Shown one piece after another: positions 17,348 through 24,988 of a stretch of 64,000 nucleotides of DNA. A model generated the notes under the pieces. It was not told the origin of the DNA. It saw only the letters and a program-made list of their open reading frames with translations, and did no database searches. Position numbers and translations under genes: made by a program. Source of the DNA: Erythrobacter sp. (GTDB taxonomy: Bacteria > Pseudomonadota > Alphaproteobacteria > Sphingomonadales > Sphingomonadaceae). Positions within the stretch are counted from its first letter, which is position 1. Every line of letters begins with the position of its first letter. The stretch covers positions 62,001 through 126,000 of the forward strand of contig NZ_JAMWYX010000003.1 in NCBI RefSeq assembly GCF_024305245.1, in the 5' to 3' direction.

Positions 17348-19882
17348 TCAGGTGCATGGCACAACGCGCTCGGCATCGCTGCCGAGCCGCACTTCGGCAA
17401 TGGCGTAATCCGCCGCGCCTTCGGTTTCGAGCACGAAGGGCCGGTTGAGATTGGTCACGTCGGCTCCCTTGTTGCGCAGGCATTTGAGCGGAATGCCATA
17501 GCGGACATAGTCGCTTCCGGCGGCGAGATCGAGCGCGGCATAGCCGCTGCCATTGGGCCCGATCGCGCCGATCCGCGCGCGCTGCGGTGCGGCCCAGCTG
17601 CGCAGTGTGACCAGCAGCATCACATCGGCATTGGTTTCGCGGTCGATATCGACACCTTCGAAATTGCCGAGCTGCACGCTTGCCGTGCCGCCTGCGATGG
17701 TGAAGCGGCGTGCGCCTTCCTGCACCTTGAAGTTTTCCGCCGTCACCCGCACGCGTCCGCCCAGCGCGTCTGCCGGAACAGTGGTGATGCGCGTTCCGGC
17801 ATCGCTGCCCGTGCCTTCGATCATCAGCGACCAGCGCGCGGCGGGGGCGCCAGCGTTGAACCACAGGCGACTGTCGCCCGCGAGGTTGCCGGTGTCGAGT
17901 TCGGGCAGCGCAGTCCAGCCGGTGGCGGGCGCGGTGTAATCCAGCCCGTAACCGAACGGAAACAGCGTCCCTTCGCTCAGCAGCGTGGTGCGCGGCCAGG
18001 CGGCCGGCAGCTTTCCGGCAAAATCGAACCGCGGCTTGCCGGCAGCATCGCCCACCAGCACGTCTGCAACGCCGCCGCCTTCGCTGCCCGGCAGCCATGC
18101 GACCACAAAGGCATCGGCGGCATTGAGCGCGGGGTTCACATACAGCGGCCGCCCGGTGATCATCACCGCGACCACTGGGATTCCCTGCGCATGCAGCTTG
18201 CGCATGGTTTCGTAAGGCGCGGTCAATTCGGGATCGAGCACCAGCGCTTCGCGGTCACCCTGAAACTCGGCATAGGGCGTCTCGCCGAACACCACCACGG
18301 CGGCATCGGGACGGTCGGTGAAGCTGCCATCGGGCGAGATCACGGCGCTGCCTCCGCCCGCTTCGACCGCCTGTTTCAACCCGGTTCCGATCGAAGTTGC
18401 GCCGGGGAAGTGGCTGTTGTCGATCCCGGTGCCCTGCCAGCTCAGCGTCCATCCGCCCGATTGCCGTGCAATATCGTCCGCGCCGTCACCCGCGATCAGC
18501 AGGCGCTGGCCCGGTGCCAGCGGCAGAACGCCTTCGTTCTTGAGTAGCACCAGCGATTTGCGCACTGCCTCACGCGCAACAGTGCGGTGTTCAGGCGCGC
18601 CGAGCAGGTCATACCGGCCGGAGTATGGGCGCTCTGACGGTTTGGGTGCAGTGAACAGGCCGAGCCGCGCCTTGACCCGAAGAATCCGCGCCACGGCCTC
18701 ATCGATCCGCGCCATCGGGATCGTACCCGCCTGCGCACGCGCCAGCAGATCGGCGTAGATCGGCTTCCACGTATCGGGCGCCATATACATGTCGACGCCG
18801 GCCATCAGTGCCTGTGGGCAGACTTCATTGGTGCAGCCCGCGACCTGGCCGTGAGCGTTCCAGTCCGACACCACAAATCCGCCGAAATCCATGCGATCTT
18901 TAAGCACGCCGGTGACGAGCGAGTGATTGCCAGTCATCTTGACGCCCTGCCAGCTGGAGAAGCTGACCATCACGGTTGAGACGCCCTCGGCAATCGCCGG
19001 TCCGTAGGGGAGTCCGTGAATATCGCGCAGGTCTTCTTCCGAGATCGAACTGTCGCCTTGATCGACCCCGTTGTCGGTACCGCCGTCGGCGAGAAAGTGC
19101 TTTGTCGAAGCCAGCACCCACGGGCCAGCCAGCAGATTATCGTTGCTTGGTGAGCCTTGCAAACCGCGTACCATCGCGCCGACATAGGATGCGACGAGTT
19201 CGGGGTCGGACGAATAGCCTTCGTAGGCGCGACCCCAGCGGAAGTCCTGCGGCACGGCCACAGTCGGCGCGAAGGTCCACTCCTGACCTGTAACCCGGAT
19301 TTCCTTGGCAGTGATGGCACCAATCCGCTCGATCAGCTCTGCATCGCGCATCGCGCCGAGGCCGATATTGTGAGGAAAGATCGTGGCGCCGATGATGTTC
19401 GAATGTCCGTGCACGGCGTCGATCCCCCAGATCATCGGTATGCCGACACCGCCATCCGATCGATCCACTGAGGCAAGGTAGAACTCGTCAGCCGTCTCCA
19501 ACCATTCAGGGGCAGGGGCCAGATCGTTCCCCTCCGGCCCACTATTTCCACCAACAAGGATCGAGCCGAGTTTGTATTTTCTGAGATCATCCGGAGTGAC
19601 GCAGCATAGATCGGCTTGTACCAACTGCCCGATCTTTTCCTCGATCGTCATGCGTCCAATCAGGTCCGCAATCATCTGCTCGTGATCCAAACTGATCGGC
19701 ACAGGATAGTCGTAGGCCGGCCAATGCTCAGGGCGGGCCACACCCCTCTCGGTCGGTGCGATTGTTTCAGCGGAAGCTGGCGTCGTTGGTTCATGGATAG
19801 CGCTAGCCGCCATTGGCGACGCGGTCGCGACTGCCAGTATCCCGGCTGCGAAATACGCAGTTTCCCGACCAAAACGAATCAT
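17348..19882 (-). CDS. GH3 exo-beta-1,4-glucosidase/xylosidase, large exported form
   Basis: 844 residues: N-terminal signal segment, GH3 TIM-barrel (MTIEEKIGQLVQAD, IPMIWGIDAVHGHSN, nucleophile Asp in GFVVSDWNAHGQV), the alpha/beta sandwich domain (ARILRVKARLGLF, SLVLLKNEGVLPLAPG), and an extra C-terminal beta-sandwich from about residue 665 as in ExoP-like glucan exo-glucosidases. It releases terminal sugars from beta-glucan or xylan oligosaccharides. It is the promoter-proximal gene of GH3-cupin_8, behind an operator-like site at 19930. Confidence 0.9.
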   Translation of the reverse strand: MIRFGRETAYFAAGILAVATASPMAASAIHEPTTPASAETIAPTERGVARPEHWPAYDYPVPISLDHEQMIADLIGRMTIEEKIGQLVQADLCCVTPDDLRKYKLGSILVGGNSGPEGNDLAPAPEWLETADEFYLASVDRSDGGVGIPMIWGIDAVHGHSNIIGATIFPHNIGLGAMRDAELIERIGAITAKEIRVTGQEWTFAPTVAVPQDFRWGRAYEGYSSDPELVASYVGAMVRGLQGSPSNDNLLAGPWVLASTKHFLADGGTDNGVDQGDSSISEEDLRDIHGLPYGPAIAEGVSTVMVSFSSWQGVKMTGNHSLVTGVLKDRMDFGGFVVSDWNAHGQVAGCTNEVCPQALMAGVDMYMAPDTWKPIYADLLARAQAGTIPMARIDEAVARILRVKARLGLFTAPKPSERPYSGRYDLLGAPEHRTVAREAVRKSLVLLKNEGVLPLAPGQRLLIAGDGADDIARQSGGWTLSWQGTGIDNSHFPGATSIGTGLKQAVEAGGGSAVISPDGSFTDRPDAAVVVFGETPYAEFQGDREALVLDPELTAPYETMRKLHAQGIPVVAVMITGRPLYVNPALNAADAFVVAWLPGSEGGGVADVLVGDAAGKPRFDFAGKLPAAWPRTTLLSEGTLFPFGYGLDYTAPATGWTALPELDTGNLAGDSRLWFNAGAPAARWSLMIEGTGSDAGTRITTVPADALGGRVRVTAENFKVQEGARRFTIAGGTASVQLGNFEGVDIDRETNADVMLLVTLRSWAAPQRARIGAIGPNGSGYAALDLAAGSDYVRYGIPLKCLRNKGADVTNLNRPFVLETEGAADYAIAEVRLGSDAERVVPCT

Positions 19883-19929
19883 CAGTACCGTCTCCCGCGA
19901 CAGAATTCCCGTCGTCCGCCCCCGTTCTT

Positions 19930-19943
19930 TGCGAGCGCTACCA
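19930..19943. promoter_or_regulatory. LacI-type operator TGCGAGCGCTACCA
   Basis: Matches the locus palindrome at 12 of 14 positions. On the minus strand it lies just after TTGACT, an 18-nt spacer and TAAGAG, so it would sit near the transcription start of the GH3-cupin_8 unit. Weaker than the other sites because one half is degenerate. Confidence 0.55.
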
Positions 19944-20084
19944 TTCTCTTAGGAAAGACTGGAGCTCAAAGTCAAATTCAAGGATTATCTGTCGGTTCGA
20001 TGAGCGTAAAAGATGTTATAACTATCTATAAATATGAATTAAAAGATTTGGAATGCTTGACCATCAAATCCTCATCCACCCTTT

Positions 20085-20098
20085 TGGTAGCGATATCA
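20085..20098. promoter_or_regulatory. Additional operator-like sequence TGGTAGCGATATCA
   Basis: Matches the locus palindrome at 12 of 14 positions but lies 203 nt from the GH3 start codon with no obvious own promoter. It could be an auxiliary operator for looping with the 19930 site, or a chance or relic site. Confidence 0.35.
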
Positions 20099-20325
20099 GG
20101 CGGTATCCGCACAAGAGGCAGGCCGTTTGCGGCATATATCCGCGCGCGACCGGGAACTCGGTACGGATTACGCTCTTCGGGCTGATTTGGCAGGGGCGGA
20201 CTGTCGTGCCCACGCTCGCCCCCGAGATTGGTCGGCGATACAGCGACCAAAGTCAAAGCAGGGTCGGTCTTTATCAGTTGCTCGCCAACCGAATTTACCG
20301 TGATGAGAACATCCGCATGGTTGCA

Positions 20326-20401
20326 TGGTGGGCGGTGACGGGCTCGAACCGCCGACCCTCTCGGTGTAAACGAGATGCTCTACCAACTGAGCTAACCGCC
20401 C
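20326..20401 (-). tRNA. tRNA-Val (anticodon TAC)
   Basis: Minus-strand sequence GGGCGGTTAGCTCAGTTGG...CACCGCCCACCA folds as a normal 76-nt cloverleaf: acceptor GGGCGGT/ACCGCCC, D-arm GCTC..GAGC, anticodon loop TTTACAC with anticodon TAC, T-arm with GTTCGAGC, and an encoded CCA end. The ORF at 20168-20386 is a shadow of it. Confidence 0.96.
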
Positions 20402-20534
20402 TGCGGTGCAGGAGTGCGCCGTTTAGCGGGGATTGCTCGCCGGTCAAGCCGGGTTTGCGCCACCCCGGGGACAGGTGGCGGGGGAAAGCGAAGCTGCTAT
20501 GATTGCGGCTCCAGCCTTAGCGGGACGATATGCC

Positions 20535-21122
20535 ATGATCATCGAAACGCATCTGAACGACGGCACCCCCGTCTGCATCCGCCGGGTGCGCAAGGACGAC
20601 GAACAGCGACTGAAAGACGGGATTGCGAGGCTTTCTCCGCAATCGCGCTATCTGCGGTTCTTTTCCGGAATGCGCGAAGTCCCGCCGCAGGTTCTGCAGG
20701 CGCTGGTGACGGTCGACGGACATAAACACATTGCCTGGGGCGCGCTGCGATCCGATCTGGCCGATACCCCGGCGCTGGGGGTGGTGCATGCCTTCCGGGA
20801 CAAGGACGATCCCGAGACGGCGGAATTCTCGGTCGCGGTGATCGACGAGTATCACGGGCAGGGCCTTGCCCGGCTGCTGTGCGCGGTGCTGCTGCTCGAT
20901 TGTGCGCGCGAGGGGCTGGATCATCTGGAAGTGCACATCCTGCCCGAAAACCGCCCGGCGCTGGCGCTTGCCCGGTCGCTCGGGGCGGAGGGGCGGGGCT
21001 ATGAAGACGGGGTGTCGCAGTTCGAGATCGACATACCCGAGGCGCTTGCCGCACTGAAGGTCGAGGCGGACGTGCCGGGGCTTGCCGCCGTGTTTGCGCA
21101 GTTCGCCGACGCGGTGGACTAG
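20535..21122 (+). CDS. GNAT-family N-acetyltransferase
   Basis: About 195 residues from the ATG at 20535. The N-terminus DGTPVCIRRVRKDDEQRLKDGI and LSPQSRYLRFF are typical of GNAT domains also found fused to CoA ligases, and DEYHGQGLARLLCAVLL is the acetyl-CoA pyrophosphate-binding motif. The ORF track starts 34 codons upstream; an ATG at 20499 is another option. Substrate unknown (protein lysine or small molecule). Confidence 0.82.
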   Translation: MIIETHLNDGTPVCIRRVRKDDEQRLKDGIARLSPQSRYLRFFSGMREVPPQVLQALVTVDGHKHIAWGALRSDLADTPALGVVHAFRDKDDPETAEFSVAVIDEYHGQGLARLLCAVLLLDCAREGLDHLEVHILPENRPALALARSLGAEGRGYEDGVSQFEIDIPEALAALKVEADVPGLAAVFAQFADAVD

Positions 21123-21155
21123 CCGCCCCTGCGGCCCGCGGCTAAGGCAGCGGCC

Positions 21156-22142
21156 ATGGCAAAAGCGCGTATCCTTGTTCTGGGCACCGGCGGCACGATT
21201 GCGGGCGCGGCGGGCAGCGCAACGGGCGGCGGTTACCGCGCAGGCGGACTGGCCCTGGCAGCGATGCTGGAGCAACTGGCGGCGCTGGGGCTGGATGCCG
21301 ATCTGGTGCCGCACGAGGTCGCGCGGATCGGATCGCAGGATATCGGCTGGCCGCAGTGGCAGGCGCTCCATGCTGCGTGCCATGGCGCGATGGACGATCC
21401 GGCGATCACCGGGGTCATCATCACCCACGGCACCGATACGGCGGAGGAGACCGCCTTCCTGCTCGATCTCACCTTGCCGACTCACAAGCCGGTGGTGCTG
21501 GTTGGCGCGATGCGGCCTGCCGATGCGGTGGGGGCGGACGGGATGCGCAACTTCGCCAACGCAGTGAAAGTGGCGAGCGACAGCCAGGCTGCAGGGCGCG
21601 GCGTGATGCTGGTGATGGGCGACAATGTGCTGGCCGCGCGCGATGCCCGCAAGGCGGCGACCGCGCAGATCGATGCCTTCAAAAGCTTCCCGCGCGGAAG
21701 CATCGCGCGTGTCACTCCGGCGAACCTCGATTGGTTCGGCCCGCCGCACCGCGTCGGTGAGGCCGCGCGCTATGCTTTCCCCGACAGCCTGCCGCGTGTC
21801 GCGATCCTGACAGCGGGCGCGGGGATGGACGAACAGCCGGTGAAGGCGCTGCTCGGCATCGGGTGCAAGGGCATGGTGCTGGCCGGAATGGGGCAGGGCA
21901 ACGCGCCCGCCTGTGTGCTGGCGGCGCTGGCCGATGCGGCGGCGGCAGGCGTGCCGGTGGTGCGATCGACGCGGGTGGACGAAGGGCTGGTCGACCGCAA
22001 CGTCGAGGTCGATGACGATGCGTTGGGGCTGGTTGCGGCCCGCGCGCTCGGCCCGGCCAAGGCGCGGATGCTGCTGATGGTGCTGATCGCGTGCGGGATC
22101 ACGGACGTAGCCCGCATACAGGCGGCGTTCGACGGCGGATAG
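21156..22142 (+). CDS. L-asparaginase
   Basis: 328 residues. Both asparaginase active-site motifs are clear: ILVLGTGGTIAGAAG (first Thr nucleophile) and IITHGTDTAEETAFLLD (second Thr and Asp). GAMRPADAVGADGMRNF completes the family pattern. It hydrolyses L-asparagine to aspartate and ammonia. No signal peptide is seen, which suggests a cytoplasmic enzyme. It starts 33 nt after the GNAT gene and may be in the same transcript. Confidence 0.92.
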   Translation: MAKARILVLGTGGTIAGAAGSATGGGYRAGGLALAAMLEQLAALGLDADLVPHEVARIGSQDIGWPQWQALHAACHGAMDDPAITGVIITHGTDTAEETAFLLDLTLPTHKPVVLVGAMRPADAVGADGMRNFANAVKVASDSQAAGRGVMLVMGDNVLAARDARKAATAQIDAFKSFPRGSIARVTPANLDWFGPPHRVGEAARYAFPDSLPRVAILTAGAGMDEQPVKALLGIGCKGMVLAGMGQGNAPACVLAALADAAAAGVPVVRSTRVDEGLVDRNVEVDDDALGLVAARALGPAKARMLLMVLIACGITDVARIQAAFDGG

Positions 22143-22152
22143 GCTGCAAAGG

Positions 22153-22188
22153 TTGCCAAATGGCATGAATGTTTCTATATTATGCCAT
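22153..22188 (+). promoter_or_regulatory. Promoter and inverted-repeat operator of the RES-Xre module
   Basis: TTGCCA (22153-22158), a 17-nt spacer and TATATT (22176-22181) form a good sigma70-type promoter. The arms ATGGCAT (22160-22166) and ATGCCAT (22182-22188) flank the -10 as a perfect inverted repeat. This is the expected layout for autorepression by the antitoxin. The whole site sits within 50 nt of the asparaginase stop. Confidence 0.72.
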
Positions 22189-22200
22189 ATGGAGACTGCC

Positions 22201-22614
22201 ATGCTGGCTTTGCAACCTGTTGATACCGAAGTTCCCGCTTTCCGCCCCGACCCGATCACGCAGGACGAGGGCGCTGCCATGTTCAGGGCAGCGGTCAACC
22301 TGTTCGGCAAGTGGGAGGTGACCGATGAACAGGCGGCGACCCTGCTCGATATGCCTGTCCGGTCCTATCGGCGCTGGAAGGCGGAAGGGCCGGGACGGAT
22401 ATCGCGCGACGGACGCGCGCGGCTTTCCAACCTGATGGGCATTCACAAGGCGCTGCGGATCATCTTTTCGCAAAGCGCGCGCGGCTATGCGTGGATCAGG
22501 GCCGCCAACGAAGCCTTTGCCGGAGCCAGCGCGCTCGACGTGATGCTCGGCGGAGAATTAACCGACATCATGCGGGTGCGCCGCTATCTGGATGCGACGC
22601 GCGGTGGCTGGTGA
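22201..22614 (+). CDS. Xre/MbcA/ParS-type antitoxin of a RES-Xre module
   Basis: 137 residues from the ATG at 22201, with GGAG six bases upstream; the earlier ATGs of the ORF track lie within the promoter. An N-terminal Xre-like helical region (EVTDEQAATLLDMPVRSYRRWK) is followed by the toxin-binding domain (HKALRIIFSQSARGYAWIRAANEAFAGASALDVMLGGELTDIMRVRRYLD). It should neutralise the downstream RES toxin and repress its own promoter. It overlaps the toxin gene by 4 nt (GTGA). Confidence 0.9.
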   Translation: MLALQPVDTEVPAFRPDPITQDEGAAMFRAAVNLFGKWEVTDEQAATLLDMPVRSYRRWKAEGPGRISRDGRARLSNLMGIHKALRIIFSQSARGYAWIRAANEAFAGASALDVMLGGELTDIMRVRRYLDATRGGW

Positions 22615-23339
22615 CAGGCCCTGCTGACATTCCCGTTTCGCCTGTTGCGTGGACAGGCGCAGTCAGGATCATCCGCAGCGCCTACCCGCCGATCGACCTG
22701 TTCGAGGATGTCGCCGACCCCGCCGATTGGGCGCTGCTGATATCGGCGGAACAGAAGACCAATCCCCGCATCATGGCGACGATCGGCAATCTCGATCTGG
22801 TTCCGGCTGACAGGCGGGTGGGTGGCAGCGGAGCATCATACCTGATGGCGCCGTTCACCCATGTCAGCGCCGACCGGCCGAGCCGGTTTACCGATGGCCG
22901 TTACGGCGTGCTGTATGTCGGCGACCGGTTCGAAACCGCGCTGTTCGAGACGATCCACCACCACGCCCGCTTCATGGCGAGAACCGGGGAAGCGCCGGGC
23001 TGGACGTCGCAGTTCCGCGAAATCATTCTGTCGGTGGAGGCCGCGCTGCACGATCTGAGAGCGCCGGATGCAGACACCGCGCCCGCGCTCGATCCGCAAA
23101 GCTACGCCGCCGGTCAGGCGCTGGCGGCGATGTTGAGGGGGATGGGGGCTGACGGGATCGTCTATCCCAGCGTTCGCCATGCGGGGGGCGAATGCGCCGC
23201 GCTGTTCTATCCCGACTGCGCGTCGAACCCATCGCAGGGGCGCCACCTCGATTATCACTGGGATGGCGAGCGCGTGGATTTTGTCCGCGACGCCGGATCG
23301 GGCGCGGTCTTCCGCGTCGTGGACCTGCGCGCCGGATGA
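22611..23339 (+). CDS. RES-domain toxin (probable NAD+-degrading enzyme)
   Basis: About 242 residues from a GTG overlapping the antitoxin stop. The RES core has an early Arg (VRIIRSAYPPIDLFED), RPSRFTDGRYGVLYVGDRFETALFET with the conserved Arg, Tyr and Glu, and a late GIVYPSVRHAGGECAALFYPD with the conserved Ser. Characterised RES toxins (MbcT, Res) deplete NAD+. The N-terminal extension in the ORF track lies in another frame of the antitoxin gene and is not real. Confidence 0.9.
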   Translation: MTGPADIPVSPVAWTGAVRIIRSAYPPIDLFEDVADPADWALLISAEQKTNPRIMATIGNLDLVPADRRVGGSGASYLMAPFTHVSADRPSRFTDGRYGVLYVGDRFETALFETIHHHARFMARTGEAPGWTSQFREIILSVEAALHDLRAPDADTAPALDPQSYAAGQALAAMLRGMGADGIVYPSVRHAGGECAALFYPDCASNPSQGRHLDYHWDGERVDFVRDAGSGAVFRVVDLRAG

Positions 23340-23530
23340 TCGACGGGGGATGCAGGTAAGCCGACGAACCTGCGTTGCCCAAAGCGGGGCAGGCTGGTAG
23401 CACCGGCATGACTTATTGTGGACTTCGCTGCGGGCGTGTTTCCATTGCCGGATCAATGAGGTAACGGACTGCGGAGAGAGAACGTTCAGGGGGCGCGTGG
23501 CTTGTTCCGACAACAACAGCAGGACTGTTC

Positions 23531-24988
23531 GTGATGACGATAGGCGATCGCAGTCGAACCGTGTGGCCGAAAGCTGGGCTTGGCGCGGTCTGCACGGCGC
23601 TGGCGCTGGCCGGATGCACAGTTCCGCGCGCCGATCCGCCGTCGCTGGAGATCGCGCAGCCTGTGCCGGAAGACTGGGCGCTCGCGCAGCCCGGCGGGAC
23701 AGCGATCCCGCTCGATTCCTACTGGTTGATGCTGGACGATCCCTTGGTCGAGCAATTCGTCGCGCGGGCGCAGGATGAAAATCTCGATATCGTGCAGGCC
23801 GTAACGCGGCTGCGTGCGGCGCGTGCAGGCCTACGTCAGGCGCGCGCGGCGCGCGTGCCGACGATTACGGCCAGCAGCGGTGCGGGCCGGGATGTCGGCG
23901 ATTTTGCCCGAGACGAAGTGCTGTACTCGCTCGGCGGCGATGTTTCGTGGGAAGTCGACCTGTTCGGCCGGATTGATGCTTCGGTCGATGCCGCGCGCGG
24001 CGATCTGCAGGCGGCAGGCTATTCGCTCGGCGATGTGAAGCGGGTGATCGTCGCACAGGTGGCGAGCCAGGTGGTGACAGCCCGCTCGGTCGCGGCGCAG
24101 TTGGCGATTGCGCGCGACACGCTGGCCAATCAGGACGACAACCTGCAAATCGCCCGCTGGCGCAATCAGGCGGGACTTGTCGCGACGCTGGATGTCGAGC
24201 AGGCGCGCACCCAGCGGGCGCAGACGGCGGCGGCGATCCCGCAGCTGGAAAGCAATCTGGCGGCGGTAGCGAACGCGATCTCCACCCTGATCGGCGAGCC
24301 GCCCGGCCGGGTCTATCGCCTGCTGGCCGATGCGCCGCGCGGCGTGCCGGTGCCACCGGCCGATGTCGAACTCACCGCGCCTGCCGATATGCTGCGCCGC
24401 CGGCCCGACGTCAGCGCCGCCGAAGCGCGGCTGGCCGCCGATCTAGACCGGGTGGGTGTTGCACGCGCGCAGCTTTATCCGCTGGTGCGGCTGACCGGCA
24501 GCGTCGGCACCAATGCGACCAATATCGAGAACCTGTTCGACATCGTGACCGGCAACGTCTTCGCCGGTCTGAGCCAGCTGATCTTCGACGGCGGGCGCGT
24601 TCGCGGACAGATCGAAGGCGCGCAGGCGATTGCTGACGGATCGCTGGCGGCATGGCGTCAGAGCATATTATTCGCGCTCGAGGATGTCGAAACCTCGGCA
24701 GTCGATCTCGAAACCAGCGCCGCGCGGGTCGTCGCATTGGCCGAGGCAAGCGACGGCGCGAGCAATGCGGCACTGCTGGCGCGCAGCCAGTATCAGGCGG
24801 GGCTGATCGATTTCCAGACATTGCTGGTGGTCGAAAGCCAGCTGCTCAGCACCCGCACCGCGCAGGTCAACGCCGAAGCCTCGCGCGCGCTTGCCTTTAT
24901 CAGTCTGGCGCGCGCGCTGGGCGGCGGATGGTCGGTGCCGGACGGCGCCGGGCTTGAAGAAATTGCGGCGAAGGGGCCCAACCCATGA
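23531..24988 (+). CDS. NodT-family outer-membrane efflux lipoprotein (TolC-like)
   Basis: 485 residues: lipoprotein signal with lipobox LALAGC, then two OEP repeats with long coiled coils (for example VTRLRAARAGLRQARAARVPTI and the ADMLRRRPDVSAAEARLAADLDRVGVARAQLYPLVRLTGSVG block typical of the NodT family). It forms the outer-membrane channel for the MacA-MacB-like pump encoded immediately downstream; the next start overlaps its stop by 4 nt (ATGA). Confidence 0.92.
   Translation: MMTIGDRSRTVWPKAGLGAVCTALALAGCTVPRADPPSLEIAQPVPEDWALAQPGGTAIPLDSYWLMLDDPLVEQFVARAQDENLDIVQAVTRLRAARAGLRQARAARVPTITASSGAGRDVGDFARDEVLYSLGGDVSWEVDLFGRIDASVDAARGDLQAAGYSLGDVKRVIVAQVASQVVTARSVAAQLAIARDTLANQDDNLQIARWRNQAGLVATLDVEQARTQRAQTAAAIPQLESNLAAVANAISTLIGEPPGRVYRLLADAPRGVPVPPADVELTAPADMLRRRPDVSAAEARLAADLDRVGVARAQLYPLVRLTGSVGTNATNIENLFDIVTGNVFAGLSQLIFDGGRVRGQIEGAQAIADGSLAAWRQSILFALEDVETSAVDLETSAARVVALAEASDGASNAALLARSQYQAGLIDFQTLLVVESQLLSTRTAQVNAEASRALAFISLARALGGGWSVPDGAGLEEIAAKGPNP

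Larger units (their letters stand above)
19883..20325. other. 443-nt gene-free AT-rich gap between the sugar locus and tRNA-Val
   Basis: No convincing gene. ORFs at 19616-20185 (+) and 20026-20256 (-) have no recognisable motif and poor codon structure. Positions 19960-20080 are strikingly AT-rich (for example AACTATCTATAAATATGAATT) compared with both flanks. The gap holds the 19930 operator and another operator-like palindrome, TGGTAGCGATATCA, at 20085-20098 (12 of 14). It lies on the 3' side of the tRNA gene, where integrating elements leave junctions. Confidence 0.6.

Noticed and set aside
19795-19808. Operator-like GGATAGCGCTAGCC
   Set aside because: Lies within the GH3 signal-peptide coding region and breaks the TGGTAG...CTACCA symmetry; probably a coding coincidence.
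19616-20185. 189-residue plus-strand ORF across the GH3 5' end and the AT-rich gap
   Set aside because: Antisense to the signal peptide of a clear GH3 gene, no motif, and composition changes in the middle.
20026-20256. 76-residue minus-strand ORF in the gap next to tRNA-Val, considered as an integrase relic
   Set aside because: No tyrosine-recombinase or transposase motif can be read in it or in the other frames.
20168-20386. 72-residue minus-strand ORF
   Set aside because: Most of it is the tRNA-Val gene read as protein (GGSSPSPP is the typical tRNA shadow).
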